The notes under the pieces: model-generated
What the model was told of the DNA's origin: nothing
The model's input: only the letters and a program-made list of their open reading frames with translations
The model's database searches: none
Shown: positions 10,811 to 21,339 of the stretch, in pieces
How the letters are laid out: every line of letters begins with the position of its first letter
Position numbering within the stretch: the stretch's first letter is position 1
Position numbers and translations under genes: made by a program
Source: Candidula unifasciata
Lineage: Eukaryota > Mollusca > Gastropoda > Stylommatophora > Geomitridae
DNA: 64,000 bases
Direction: 5' to 3'
NCBI GenBank assembly: GCA_905116865.2
Contig: CAJHNH020002779.1
Location: 226,001 to 290,000 of the forward strand

Positions 10811-11119
10811 GTTAAGGCAGCCAGAAAAGTAAGAAACAGAAACTTACATCTACCTTGATACTCAACGTGATAAAAGAGGAAGTGAAGAAGATGAAAAGAA
10901 ATACAAACAACTGTAACCAGAAAGACTAAAGCAGTCAACAAATGCCTGCAGAACCAAAAGGGGAAAATATCCCAGCCAAGCTGTAATCAGGCACAACTCA
11001 GTTACATTTTCAGATCAACGTAGACGAAAAAGAAACAATTATTAACTATTAAACATAACCTAGAAACTATATGATGAAGAAAAAGCCAGATGTATCGACC
11101 ACGACAAAGTTGTACTCAC

Positions 11120-11504
11120 CATTCTGGTTGTATACCACTCCTTCCTTGTCGATGTACCTTAGCACATTGTCATCTCTCTTCACCATGTACCCCAGTTCGT
11201 TGCCTTTCAACCTTCGCCGAGCCCTCGGCACTGGTACCAACAGCTCGCCTTCTCCAACGTACTGTTCCAACTTTTTCTTATCCAGTAAGAACTTGGCGCT
11301 AGCTTTAACCACTTTTTTCTTGGCAACTTTACCCCTGTCTGAACATTTGGGGCTGTCTTGGAAGGAATCGCCCTCGTTCTTGTCAAAGTCTAGCTCGTTG
11401 GTATCCGAGGAGGCATTTTCGTTGTCGTCGTCGTTGTTGAAAGCTCGACCCCGAGGGGCCGAGGCACTGTTGCTCTGTGTTGGGTCTTTGCGATTGAGAT
11501 CCAT
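11120..11504 (-). CDS. Probable first coding exon of an unrecognised gene
   Basis: On the minus strand an ATG at 11504-11502 in a strong start context (AACCATGG) opens 128 codons plus one base, ending at CAGAATG|GTGAGTAC, an excellent splice donor at 11120/11119. In-frame stops lie just upstream, near 11567. An in-frame GTG upstream is not a credible eukaryotic start. The peptide begins MDLNRKDPTQ, has an acidic Asn/Asp/Glu-rich stretch at about residues 23-46, a Lys-rich stretch at about 58-77, and an Arg cluster near residue 93-96, then ends in a hydrophilic segment with GYMVKRDDNVLRYID. No transmembrane segment or signal peptide. Composition is far from the surrounding low-complexity DNA and codon use looks ordinary. 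I do not recognise the family. A nuclear protein is a guess from charge alone. Downstream exons would lie to the left; none was identified. Confidence 0.6.
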
Positions 11505-12692
11505 GGTTAGTAAAATACCGGCCAATGATTTCGGGGCATGTGGTAGATGTTTCTTAGACCTCACACAATTACTAATTTGCTCCTAATGTTGATTGTGTTA
11601 TTAGCAGACACAAAATTGTGTGCCTATTCAGGTATGTAATGGACTAAGAGGTACTCCACCGGATGTGACGCTGGTTCAGAGGCATTTATTGCACACGTTG
11701 AAGATCACAGAATGTCCACACAGCCATCGTTTACTTATCAGAAGCTTTGTCTCAACTTTCTTCACAGTAATGTGTTACATACGCGTCACAATTTAAATTA
11801 CATATGTTCCGTCACAGTTTTATATTACAAGTCATAACAATTAAAGTATGACAAGTGTAGTTACAGCTTCAATAGACTGGACATGGCGTCTCAGTTTTCA
11901 AGACAACCTTGGAGTCACGGCTTTAAATTTTAAAAATGGTGTCAGACAGACAGCCAATGATTTCAATGCCAGAAAAGTCCGTTTTAAACAGAAAGATTTC
12001 AACGTACATCCTCATATTTCTGCACTATAAGTCATAGTTTTTAGCATCATATTGTTATCCAACTTACTATGAACTTTGCGAACTTAACCTCAGCTTTCAG
12101 AATTATAGACACAACCACATTCTTTTTGCCTGCGCACTATCGCATGTATATAATCCCAGTTTTTTTTGTTACCAAATATATACACACAGATTTCAGACTG
12201 GCAAATGTAGTCAAACATTCACAGATTCTAGGGTCTAACACGAGTTCATACTGTCATAACTTTCAGATCTATCCGCCTGATCACACGGCTCCATTTTTCA
12301 GTGCAGCACTCCTTTTAGAAGGGAAAAAAATCTGGGGAAAATCTGAAAGAAGAAATATTTGAATACATTAGGGAAATGATAACGTGAGCAATTCACTCAG
12401 ATGATTCATGCATCTTCTTCTTCTAATAGTTAATGCTGAATGGTGTTAGTAGTCGTGTCTCTCCACAGCCTTCTGTCCTGTGTATTTTAGATCATTTTGA
12501 CGATATCAGTAAACAAGTGGGGACAGAACCAGGTCTCAACTATAGCAAGAGATAGCAGATCCCATAGTTCAAACATGTGTCAAGACTGTCACCAGATAGT
12601 GCGCCACAGAGAACCCTGTCACTTGGACATAATCACAGCTGCTCTAGAGGTTCACCATCCAAGCGATGGATAGATGGGATACAACTGACTCC
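11505..12692. other. Upstream region of the exon; no gene recognised
   Basis: Should contain the promoter or 5' UTR of the minus-strand exon at 11504, but no confident TATA or initiator was identified. The stretch 11590-12360 is AT-rich, with short plus-strand frames that have no splice support. Confidence 0.35.
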
Positions 12693-13003
12693 AACTGATG
12701 GGAAGTGCTGCTGACGTCACCTGGTCGGGCTAATAATGCATTAACACAGCGGTTCTCAAACAAGAAATAAACTATTTTCAACAGTGGCGAGGAAAGACAA
12801 CTTAAATTTAACTTTAAAGTATCTACACGTTTTCTTTATTAATGTCACAATTTTAAGCCGACTTTTCTTGACTATTACAGCGGCACCCCTGGCTTATGCT
12901 CACGGCACCCCAGGGTGCCTCGGCAACCAGTTTGAGAACCGCTGCGCTAACGCATCGGTAGCCCGACCCGGTGACGTCAGCAGCACATCCGTCAGCTAGA
13001 GCC
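12693..13003. repeat. Palindromic element split by a hAT MITE
   Basis: The left arm (about 12693-12746) and right arm (about 12945-13003) are inverted copies with GTGCTGCTGACGTCACC and GGTCGGGCTA. Each contains the palindrome TGACGTCA. A single related arm occurs at 28878-28935, so the arm is a dispersed family. The arms meet at a sequence reconstructable as CGTTAACG, where the MITE at 12747-12944 inserted. Confidence 0.7.
12747..12944 (+). mobile_element. hAT-type MITE with 15-bp TIRs
   Basis: Perfect terminal inverted repeats CAGCGGTTCTCAAAC and GTTTGAGAACCGCTG. Flanking octamers are CATTAACA and CGCTAACG, 5 of 8 identical with only transition differences, as expected for a decayed 8-bp duplication. 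198 bp, no coding capacity. The CAGNGGTTCTCAA end is typical of Charlie-like hAT elements. Confidence 0.75.
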
Positions 13004-13347
13004 GGTCGCGGATGGAATATACAAGGCTGTAAATGCCAGCAGATATAAACAGCGCACAGCAAGGCTGGTACACAGTACACTTTCCGAATCTGCCGCTGAA
13101 TGCAGAACGGGATTAGAGAGGAAGATCCTCAGTGCAACCAGTGTTGCCATCACACGTGTTTAGTGGGTGTCTTTTCGGACTCTCTGCTCCCATCCTATTT
13201 GAAATAATTTCTTCGTTAATGCGCGTGCGCACACACACACAAACACAATGAAATAAAATGACAAGTAACCGAAAGTAAATAAATGAAACTAATAAAATAT
13301 GGACTAAACGTAATTTTGCCTGGGCAAACCACAACAGCCAATAAATG
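13004..13347. other. No gene recognised
   Basis: Apparently unique sequence with a short CA run near 13230-13245. Confidence 0.4.
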
Positions 13348-13395
13348 CTCGTCCTGGTTTTGCAACGTCACGTAAAGGATACGCATCTAACTAGC
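13348..13395 (+). mobile_element. SINE family D 3' fragment
   Basis: GGTTTTGCAACGTCACGTAA and GGATACGCATCTAACTAG match the 3' end of family D. It abuts the family C copy that follows. Confidence 0.6.
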
Positions 13396-13402
13396 TGAAT
13401 GG

Positions 13403-13602
13403 CAAGATTTAAACCGGAGTGCGCGGTGACCGGATGACGAGCTCCTTGTGGTCCGGGTTCACTCCCGGGGGTAGGCAGAAAAGCCACATTTCTCCCAGAT
13501 TTACGGTATTTATCATGGAATCAAGGCCGAAGGGTTGCGATATCCATAAAACCGAGCCTAAGGGTTAGCAACTCATGGCTTCTGGATACTAAAACATAAC
13601 TG
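13403..13602 (+). mobile_element. SINE family C, 5'-truncated
   Basis: Contains GGTCCGGGTTCACTCCCG and runs to CATGGCTTCTGGATACTAAA, lacking the first ~20 bases of the copy at 3638. CTGAATGGC before and CTGAATAGCC after it may be the duplicated target. Confidence 0.75.
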
Positions 13603-13647
13603 AATAGCCACTTACAAGTTGTTCGTGATGGGGCCCATAGAGGACTT

Positions 13648-13881
13648 ATGGTTAGTTGCGTATTCTTTACACGACAATGCAGAGCCAACCCCAGCAGCCC
13701 CTGGCTGTAGTGTTGTTGCTCTAGGCAAATTTACGTCCAGTAGTTTGCCATTGCCAGCTGGACGGTCGGCCCCTTGATACCACCGTCGAAGCCAGCGCTA
13801 GGCGCATGGCCTGCAGCCGGGATCGAACCCGGTACCCCGGCATTACAAAGCGTTCGCATCGACTTAGCCACAGAGCCGACC
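13648..13881 (-). mobile_element. tRNA-derived SINE family D
   Basis: On the minus strand the head reads CTCTGTGGCTAAGTCGATGC (A-box-like) and GGGTTCGATCCCGGC (B-box-like). The body includes CTGGACGTAAATTTGCCTAG and the 3' end is TTGCGTATT-related. CATAGAGGACT before and CACAGAGGACT after are a 10/11 target duplication. Other copies: 24.86, 29.4 and 33.24 kb. Confidence 0.85.
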
Positions 13882-14144
13882 CACAGAGGACTACGCCTGG
13901 TTTAAATGCTTACTAATAACAGGGTTCATAGCTAAATTTACCAATCAATTTCAAGGCTTTTCAAGGTCTTTTTCAAGGTCTCCTTAGTTTTTTTCAAGGT
14001 TGTCTCGGTGTAATACTGAAACAAGATTTTTGCCTTGTTCAAGGGTGTACTGAGCACACAAGGTACTTCATTTGTGCCACATGTGTTGGTATACCAGCAC
14101 AGATATCATCATCATGTAGCATTTCCTTTGTCCTGACAAAAAAA

Positions 14145-14245
14145 CCTCGGTCTCTCACCAGCTCTCCCGCCTCATGTACTTTTTTATACTCAAGGAGTCA
14201 CTTATATCCTGTGCCCATCTTCGTGTTGGTCGGCCCCTGAGCTTG
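14145..14245 (-). mobile_element. LINE 3' fragment
   Basis: The minus strand matches the LINE tail at 21480-21560: CTCATGTACTTTTTTATACT and TATATCCTGTGCCCATCTTC are shared, encoding a GRPTRRWAQDI-like peptide in the better copy. Confidence 0.6.
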
Positions 14246-14334
14246 ATATAGTGTTTGAAATTTTTTTTAGGGTTTGGTGGTAGAGGGCAGCAAACTGAAG
14301 TCCTGTCTGTTCTGGACCTGGTACCTGAGAGGGT

Positions 14335-15993
14335 TAGGGGAGAGAGAGAGAGTCATGAAGAGAGAGGAAGACACATGCTGAGGTAGGCTGGGAGAGACAG
14401 TGTAAAGATGGACATATGACGGTAGAGAAAAGAAGGAAAAGAAGTCTGGGGAAGGAGGAAAAAATGAGAGGGAGGGATGGAGACATGATGAGGAAAAGTG
14501 GGGAAGGGACAGCGAAAGACAAAGAGGGAGACAAATACAGAAAGAGGGAATGCAGATACAGAGATGGGCAGATGAAAAGAGAAGGAAAAAGGGAACGAAA
14601 CAGAGATATGGAAGGAGGAAAATATGACAAAGAGTTGAAAGAAGGGAGACAGAGGGAGAGAGAACGGACAGGGTGAGAAGCAGATGCAAGCAGAGAGAGA
14701 TGTAGACATAAAGGAGAGAGAGACAAAGGGAACAGGGTGAGAAGCAGATGCAAGCAGAGAGAGATGTAGACATAAAGGAGAGAGAGAGACAAAGGGACAG
14801 CACAGAGGGAGAGAACCAAAGAAAGAGAAAAAAGGCAGAGCAGGAGAATGGGAGGGAGGTATACAAAGAGGAAGTGATGAAGGGAGGCAAACAGACATAA
14901 AGCAAGAGACAGAGAGAGGTGGGTAAGGAAGGCAGTGACAAACACAGATTAAGAGAGGGGAGCAGGAAGGGAGAAAGATACCTCAAAGAAAAAAAAACAG
15001 CCACCTACTCCCCCCCCTCCCCCTCCTCACACAATTTCAAGTGTAGTGGACACAACCACTAGGAAAAGATAGTTATGGGGCAAAAAAATACATAGATGAA
15101 CCAGCAGGTAAGGAAATCTAGAGAAAATGAAAAGACAGGATGGAGAGGAGACAAAGAAGAGATGGGACAGGAGAAAGGGCAAGGAAAGGAAGAGAGGAAG
15201 AATGGAGAGAGAAAGGAGAATAGTAGAAGATCAAAGAAAAGAGAAGGGGTGAGAGAAGAAAGGTAAGACACGGTTGTTGGGGTGGGTGTAAGAACAATGA
15301 GTGCCAAAAATAGAATTAGGAAATCTCTAAGTGAGGCCACTTTTCCGGTTCCTACCCTCTCCCAATGTGAATGTGGCCTGGTCCAAAAACAACAGTGCTA
15401 ACCCCTACTGCCCCTTGCTTGTCCTATCTGTGTGTGACAACAATAATTCGATTTCTTACACTTAAGGCTGGTGACCTGAGAGCCAAGGTCATTTTATGAA
15501 GAAAAAAAAAAGTCCAGGGGATCCCAACCCACCACTGGTGGAAAATAGAGAAGTTTATCCACACACATAAATAGGTCAGACACATAAATAGGTCAGGGCA
15601 GCAGTGAACTTTGTTTTATTTTTGGTTTTTCAATTACAGAAAGGAGGGGAGAGAGGAGGTGGTGGAAAGTGGTGTAGAAGGCTGAGGTGGTAAGGGTGAG
15701 ACAGAGGAGGTGAGAGAAAATAGTTTAAGAAAATAAAGTGGGAATGAGACAGGGAGAGAAAGAAGGGAGTAAGAAATAAGATGAGATATAGAGGGAAGAA
15801 GGTAGCAGGAAGGGGTGCACTCCCTCCCCTAGGTGTCATCAATGTGGGAGGAGGAAAAAAAAGGGGGGGGGGGTGACGGCAAATGTGTTTTTAAAGTACA
15901 CATATATTTAATGTGTGGGAGGGGGGAATGGTGGACATGAAATGTTCTGCACTAGGCAACACATAACCTTCTACACCAACTGAAGGTATGGAG

Positions 15994-16038
<45 letters not shown>

Positions 16039-16044
16039 CAAATA

Positions 16045-16080
<36 letters not shown>

Positions 16081-16510
16081 CAAATACAAAGAGAAAGAGG
16101 AAAGCAGTGACACAGACAGGCAGAGAGTGAGGAACAGGTAGGACAAAATGTGAGGGGGCGGGAAGGGAGATGGACAGAGATTAAGGCTGCTAGGAAAACA
16201 AACACATCAAAAGAAAATATCCACCATGTTCACACAGAATGCCCCCCTCCCCCCCCCCCCCCCAATACAACTTCCTGTGTACTTGAGTTGTTAGGAAGAG
16301 TTATGGAGCCGCACATTTACTAAACATTTAAACAAGAAATCAAATAGGAAAAAGGGGGAGGGGGACAGGAAATGAGAGAGTAAAAGGAAAGATAGAGAGA
16401 AAGAGAAGAAGAGGATCAGAAGGGAGGGTTAGAGACAATGCAGGAGACAGGAAGGAAGGAGCAATAGGTAGAAGAGTGAAAGAGGGAGGGAAGAGAGAGA
16501 GAGAGGGTGA
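14335..16510. repeat. Purine-rich low-complexity blocks
   Basis: GA/GGA-rich blocks at about 14335-14990, 15060-15290, 15640-15800, 15975-16190 and 16350-16515, with a 58-bp tandem duplication (GAAGCAGATGCAAGCAGAGA) at about 14677-14795. Long minus-strand Leu/Ser/Pro frames are compositional artefacts. Confidence 0.8.
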
Positions 16511-17201
16511 GACAACAGAAGAGGGAATCTTGGGGAATTACAATACTGATCGACAAAACACTGTAAAGATAAATCCAGGCCAAAAATAGAACTGGGAAAT
16601 CCAGCTGCAGTCACTTTGCTTAGCCCCAATGCCATCTCTAATTAATAGAGAAGGCCGTGCTTAGCCCCCACCACGTGCTTAGCCCCCACCACGGCAACTA
16701 GGTTTATAAATACAACTGAACCGAGCCCCACCATCTCCCAATGTAATCCTTTCTAGAAACCACGGCCATAAACGATTTATACTGTTCATTCTGCCAGACT
16801 TGCTAGAAACAAAGAGACACACACACACACACGAGACGGAAGCTGCTCCTTCCCGCCCCATGCCACACTGCTGCTGTCTGCATGTATTCATGATCTGCAA
16901 CAAAGCCCGCCCTCCCCTGGCCTTTAACAAGCCATTTCGGCTGAAAATAGCCAATAATCAGCTGCCCTCACACCTGAAACGACCATACAACGAAAGTAGC
17001 CAAAAACTAGCCAAATGGCCAAATGGCTCCCCCAAAATTGCCTGTGCTGAAAAACACAGGATTTCTGGCGATTTCATTGCCACGGTCAAAATTCATGGCT
17101 TTTCAAGGTCGGAATGTCTTTTATAAGCTAAAAATCACGGTTCAAGGTCAACGAAAAAAATCCCGGTAATTTCCCGATTTCCCGGTCCACTACGAACCCT
17201 G

Positions 17202-17570
17202 TAATAATAATAATGAGCTATGTGGCAAATAACTATAACAATATATTTGACATAATGTGATGTGCTTTATCGCCCCGCCGAAAATATCGTAAAGCGTAGA
17301 TGCTAAATGTTCCAGCAACACGATGGTTATAAACACAGCGGTCTCTTTTTCTCATACGCCTGTCTTTGCCTGATATACATACACCCAACTCCTCGTTCAC
17401 ATATATTTACGCACGTTATTTCATCACACCTCGTGTCTTTTAAGAGCATTCGTTCATCAATGGTCTTCAGGTTGTCTCTCTTGTCGAGTGCGACGATTGC
17501 TCCTGAAGCTATCAGGTTGGAAGCCACACAGTCCGCTCAAACACAAACTTAACACTAAATTGAGGTACAT
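17202..17570. other. No gene recognised
   Basis: Unique-looking DNA. A 60-codon minus-strand frame at 17527-17327 has no ATG start and no paired splice signals, so I leave it uncalled. Confidence 0.4.
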
Positions 17571-17574
17571 CTAG

Positions 17575-18195
17575 TTTAGTTTACACAGCGGATCAACATT
17601 CCGACACAAGGGGTGTAACACAAAAGTGTTACTTATTAACCCAAACCTGAGTCAAGAAGAATCTCAGCGCACTGCAAGAACTCCGTAATACCGGCGGGGA
17701 TCCTGAAATACTTGTGGGTAGACTTTCAACTCCGAGTTTTGACCGGCAGCGCCGTTAGGCTACTCTTTTCGATTCCAACTGCCTGGGGATATTTTACATG
17801 CTGTCACTAATCTAATCATCTCCTTATGAGATGCAATTTTTCGTTATTTGTAGCCGTACTCCGGCTCTTGCCAGGGGTCGCAATATTGCCCGACCATAAA
17901 GATGGTCTAATGGCTGAACGCGGTTGCTGGGACCTCTCCACGGGTGATCCTCATCCATTTGGTAGCACTTTGTGTCATCAGGTGTGTACCGCTTGTGTGA
18001 TGTCCTAGTGGGGTTAAAATCTACTACTACTAATTTTACACGTGCAACAACACACAAGGGTGACCGATCTTACTACCCGGAGACCAGGGGAAATTACTAG
18101 AAGCCCATGTGAAAAAACCAAGCCTTCACCGGGGCCTGAACCCCGGACCTCCAGCAATAGAACCGGACGCCATGCCTTAAGACCACGCAGCCCCC
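17575..18195 (+). mobile_element. Dispersed repeat N with SINE A nested inside
   Basis: Repeat N (17575-17798) shares GATCCTGAAATACTTGTGGG and GTTAGGCTACTCTTTTCGAT with copies at 55308, 56328 and 57423. Its distal part resumes at 18033-18195 and, on the minus strand, has a tRNA-like GGTCCGGGGTTCAGGCCC. ATTTTACA flanks the insert on both sides (17791-17798 and 18033-18040). Confidence 0.65.
17799..18032 (+). mobile_element. SINE family A, copy 3
   Basis: Contains GGCTCTTGCCAGGGGTCGCA and GGGACCTCTCCACGGGTGAT. Inserted into repeat N with an ATTTTACA duplication. Confidence 0.75.
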
Positions 18196-18258
18196 CCCCC
18201 CCCCCCCAAACTACAATGAATCACTAAATACTGAACTGAACTAAAAATTATAGGCAGT

Positions 18259-18489
18259 GAATGAATGAATGAATTTCTACCCCACCAGAACATCACACAA
18301 GTGACAAACACCCGATGTTACAAAGTGTCACCATGTGGGTGAGGATCACCGTGGAGAGGTCCCAGAAACCGCGTTCAGGCAATTGGCCATATTTATGACC
18401 TGCCTATATTGCGGCCCCTGGCAAAAGCCAGAGTGGGGCTTCAAATAACAAAAAAATTACGTCCTAAAAAGGACGTAAGTATATAGATA
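18259..18489 (-). mobile_element. SINE family A, copy 4, with TSD and ATTC tail
   Basis: The minus-strand copy runs from CGTCCTTTTTAGGACGTAAT (right) to TGGTGGGGTAGAAATTCATT (left), ending in (ATTC)n. ATAGGCAGT occurs at 18250-18258 and 18490-18498, a perfect 9-bp duplication. Confidence 0.85.
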
Positions 18490-18721
18490 ATAGGCAGTAA
18501 AAAGTAACTGCATGTTTTAATAAGGTAAACATAAAGTTGAACACATTCTTGGCCGAACAACGTACGTCTAAGTCTTTCTTAGTCGAGGTTTAAACTTTAC
18601 AGCAATCGGGTTTCCCTATACTTGCTCCGTTCCTGTGCCGGTGCAAATCAAATGAAATGTCACCCACAGTCGCATTTGAAAAACTGGTAAACAAACTAGC
18701 CCCGATACAATCCAGAAAAAA

Positions 18722-19664
18722 AAGGTCTGACAATTGAGTAATGAGACTGGTTTTATTATGGCCAAGACAACAATGCCATCTATGAAGTTAAGCATGGAGT
18801 CTAAGGAGGCAACATTTATCTATGATCTGGCAACTTTTTATCGCCGCAGGATAAGCAGACAACAAACAAGCCGCCGCCATGTTGTTGACACAGAGGTGGA
18901 CTGTTACGTAAATCAGCTCTCAGCAAAAAGCTAACATTAAATTCTTTTTTAAAACTCAGAAAAAGCGCCATTGAAACAATTACATTGATGCAACAAGTTT
19001 ATGGGGATAATTGTTTATCTCGTGTACACATTTTCAGGTGGTATTCACGATTCAAAAGTGGCGTGCAAATGCAATTACTAATGCAATTAACCTGGATACC
19101 AAATTTCTGTTCGTAATGATGAACTCATTGCAAAAGAAAGAACGGATACAAGAAGATCACTGTTTTACTGTGAGGGTGATAGATGAATCTGGTTTTAATA
19201 CAGAGACCATTCATAACATTTTAGTGCATGATTTTGGCAAGAAAAAACTTGCTTTATAGTCTGTACCACATTCGTTGTCTGATGACCAAAAACATCAGCG
19301 GGTTGAGTACCCAAGAGACATCCTCAAAACAAATTTCTGGACCAAAAACAAGTGTGTGTTCTCAGCCTTCCACCCTATTCCCCAGATTTGTCTTCCTGTG
19401 ATTATTTTATATTCCTAAAATTAAAGTTACGATTTAAAGGACGCTTCTTTAACGATATTGATGACAATCGAAGTACAGTAACATCAACTTTAAGGGCCAT
19501 AGCAACAGAAGAACTACAGAGGTCGTTCCAGTGTTTGTTAGATCGTGCCACTTGCTGTATCAATGCACAAGGAGCTTACTTTGAATCAAATACAGGTTAT
19601 ATCTTCAACTGGTGATTATTTGAATTTATATGGAATCAGTCTCATTACTTAATTGTCGGACCTT
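18722..19664 (+). mobile_element. Internally deleted mariner-type transposon
   Basis: The terminal inverted repeats are 28 bp with two mismatches: left 18722-18749 (AAGGTCTGACAATTGAGTAA...) and right 19637-19664 (...TTACTTAATTGTCGGACCTT). A flanking TA dinucleotide is not evident. Length 943 bp, against about 1.3 kb for complete mariners, because the central catalytic part is gone. Confidence 0.85.
18931..19612 (+). pseudogene. Mariner transposase remnant
   Basis: Pieces in order: an N-terminal ANIKFFFKT, a frameshift, KSAIETITLMQQVYG and DNCLSRVHIFRWYSRFKSG (the paired helix-turn-helix region of mariner transposases), then DESGFNTETIHNILVHDFG and VPHSLSDDQKHQRVEYPRD separated by a stop. After about 19350 it jumps to LPPYSPDLSSCDYFIF, the motif holding the third catalytic Asp, and ends near GAYFESNTGY. 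About 110 residues carrying the first two catalytic Asp residues are missing, and several frames are needed. The protein cannot be active; ends could still be mobilised in trans. Confidence 0.85.
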
Positions 19665-20042
19665 GCATGCACACGCAGCAAATGCGTATTTTAGTTGCTA
19701 TATTCGCCAAAGCCAACAATTGTTACCAGAAATGCAGTCTGAGATTGATGAAAGTTGTCGGGTTACTGTACACACGTAGAATTATTACATAAGGTATTTC
19801 ACCAGCTCACACGTAAGCCGGCTACCGTACATGTGTCACGTTTGATATGTTATTTCATCATCGGAGAAACTTCACTCAGAAGGCGAGCAGAGGTGCTACC
19901 TATCGATCAGTCTGTCCCCACAGGGCTGCGAATTACTTATGACATCCTGAGATGTAAAAATCCCAATCTGGACGGCAAACAAACAAAGGCAGATCACAGA
20001 AACTGCTGGAAATCACACTCTTGATCAGACGATCATCACCAA
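19665..20042. other. No gene recognised
   Basis: A plus-strand 89-codon frame near 19755-20024 has no family resemblance I can name and no splice signals that support it. Confidence 0.4.
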
Positions 20043-20290
20043 TTGCTTTGCCAGCTAGCGTAGGCGTTCATGCATTTCCACAGATTTCGGTCTTCAGTGT
20101 TCTGGATCAGTTCCACTGATGATATTCCTCCATGCCACTGTTTTAGGCCATCCACCATTATCTCCCTGCCTCTGCCTCTTCTACCAGTGATCTTTCCATT
20201 CGTCACGATATTTTCCAGTGCTCCTTTTCTCATCACATGACTAATGATCAGAAAGGAAATGTTTATAGGCTCCAACAACTGTTTCCTCCT
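20043..20290 (-). mobile_element. LINE 3' coding remnant
   Basis: An 80-codon minus-strand frame contains ISHVMRKGALENIVTNGKI, GRRGRGREIMVDGLKQWHGG and NTEDRNLWKCMNAYAS. This is the usual C-terminal tail after the reverse transcriptase of RTE/L2-like non-LTR retrotransposons. 5'-truncated. Related to the copy at 58690. Confidence 0.8.
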
Positions 20291-20448
20291 TTACAGCACT
20301 AGAGGTATAAAACGTCTAGGACCAACAGATCGGCCACATACAAGACATCAATGAATTCAACTTTACCTTTACAAGATGGTCGAACACAGCAACTTCGAAG
20401 ACAATTCAAGGGCTACATTTCGTTCAACTATGACCGTCTCCAGTACTG

Positions 20449-20672
20449 TGATGCAGACGGTCACAGCCGGACCTATTGGAGCCCGACTGTGGGTCACGGT
20501 TGGACCTACTGAAGCCCGGCCGTGGGTCACGAATGGACCTATTGGAGCCCGGTCGTGGGTCACGATTGGACCTACTGGAGCCCGACCGTGGGTCACAGCT
20601 GGACCTACTGGAGCCCGGCCGTGGGTCACAGCCGGACCTACTGGAGCCCGGCCGTGGGTCATGGTTCAACCT
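20449..20672 (+). repeat. 33-bp minisatellite, about 7 copies
   Basis: Unit GGACCTACTGGAGCCCGGCC then GTGGGTCACAGCT. As 33 is a multiple of three and the unit lacks stops, several frames on both strands are open (e.g. GPTGARPWVTA repeats). Confidence 0.9.
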
Positions 20673-20796
20673 CCAAAGAAGCTATAATTAGGACAACAGC
20701 AACACCAGCCAGGTGTGACCTCCAGTCCCATGTGGGTACTGACACAAGGGTTGTTGTGTTGTTGATTTGAAAGAAAAAGAAGAGGGGAGAGACTGG

Positions 20797-20970
20797 CCTG
20801 GTATTATGGATATCGCAAACCTTTGGCCTTGATTCCACTGTAAATACCGTAAATCTGGGAGAAATGTGGCTTTTCTGCCTACCACCGGGAGTGAACCCGG
20901 ACCACAAGGAGTTCGTCACCCTGTCACCCAGCAATCTGGTTTAGCCAACTACGCTAGAGAGCCGGGCTAG
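20797..20970 (-). mobile_element. SINE family C
   Basis: Reverse copy with CGGGAGTGAACCCGGACCAC (B box on minus) and TTAGCCAACTACGCTAGAGA at the head. Confidence 0.8.
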
Positions 20971-21335
20971 ATTCACTAATAATACCGCCTACAGGGTGTT
21001 TGTAAAAAAAAAAAAAAGTAGGCAGAAAGAACATGAAAAACGAAGTCAGCTGAGTTGAGTTGGATCAAGAGCTGGCATCACAGCACTCGAGCCATTCCCA
21101 TTCGTGCTCTGTCCTCATCTTCAGCAGCCAGCGCAGAGTTCCAATACTGATGGTACCGGTTATAACGTCCGTCTTGCCTTTTCTCTGAGTGTAGTGAGCC
21201 TTCACAAGTCATTAAATTAGTTGCAATAGTTACTGCTGTGGTCTAGTGCTGTTTTGGGGAAGGCGGGAAAGCACCAATGAAAAATTCATTTTAACAGGTG
21301 TTGGAAATGTTCACCGTGCATATCAATATACGTCC
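20971..21335. other. No gene recognised
   Basis: Unique-looking; poly-A at about 21004-21016. Confidence 0.4.
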
Positions 21336-21339
21336 ACTG

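Larger units (their letters stand above)
13920..17201. mobile_element. Possible 3.3-kb hAT-type element
   Basis: The left end CAGGGTTCATAG and right end CTACGAACCCTG are 12-bp inverted repeats with one mismatch. Both ends are followed inward by CAAGGCTTTTCAAGG-type or TTCAAGGTC sequence on matching strands. TAATAA lies outside both ends, but a clean 8-bp duplication is not visible. The interior is mostly purine-rich low complexity with no recognisable transposase. It could instead be two unrelated hAT ends. Confidence 0.35.

Noticed and set aside
14267..16205. Leu/Ser/Pro-rich minus-strand frames resembling membrane proteins
   Set aside because: Low-complexity purine-rich DNA read on the other strand; no exon structure.
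17327..17527. 66-codon minus-strand frame
   Set aside because: Starts at a non-ATG codon and lacks paired splice sites.
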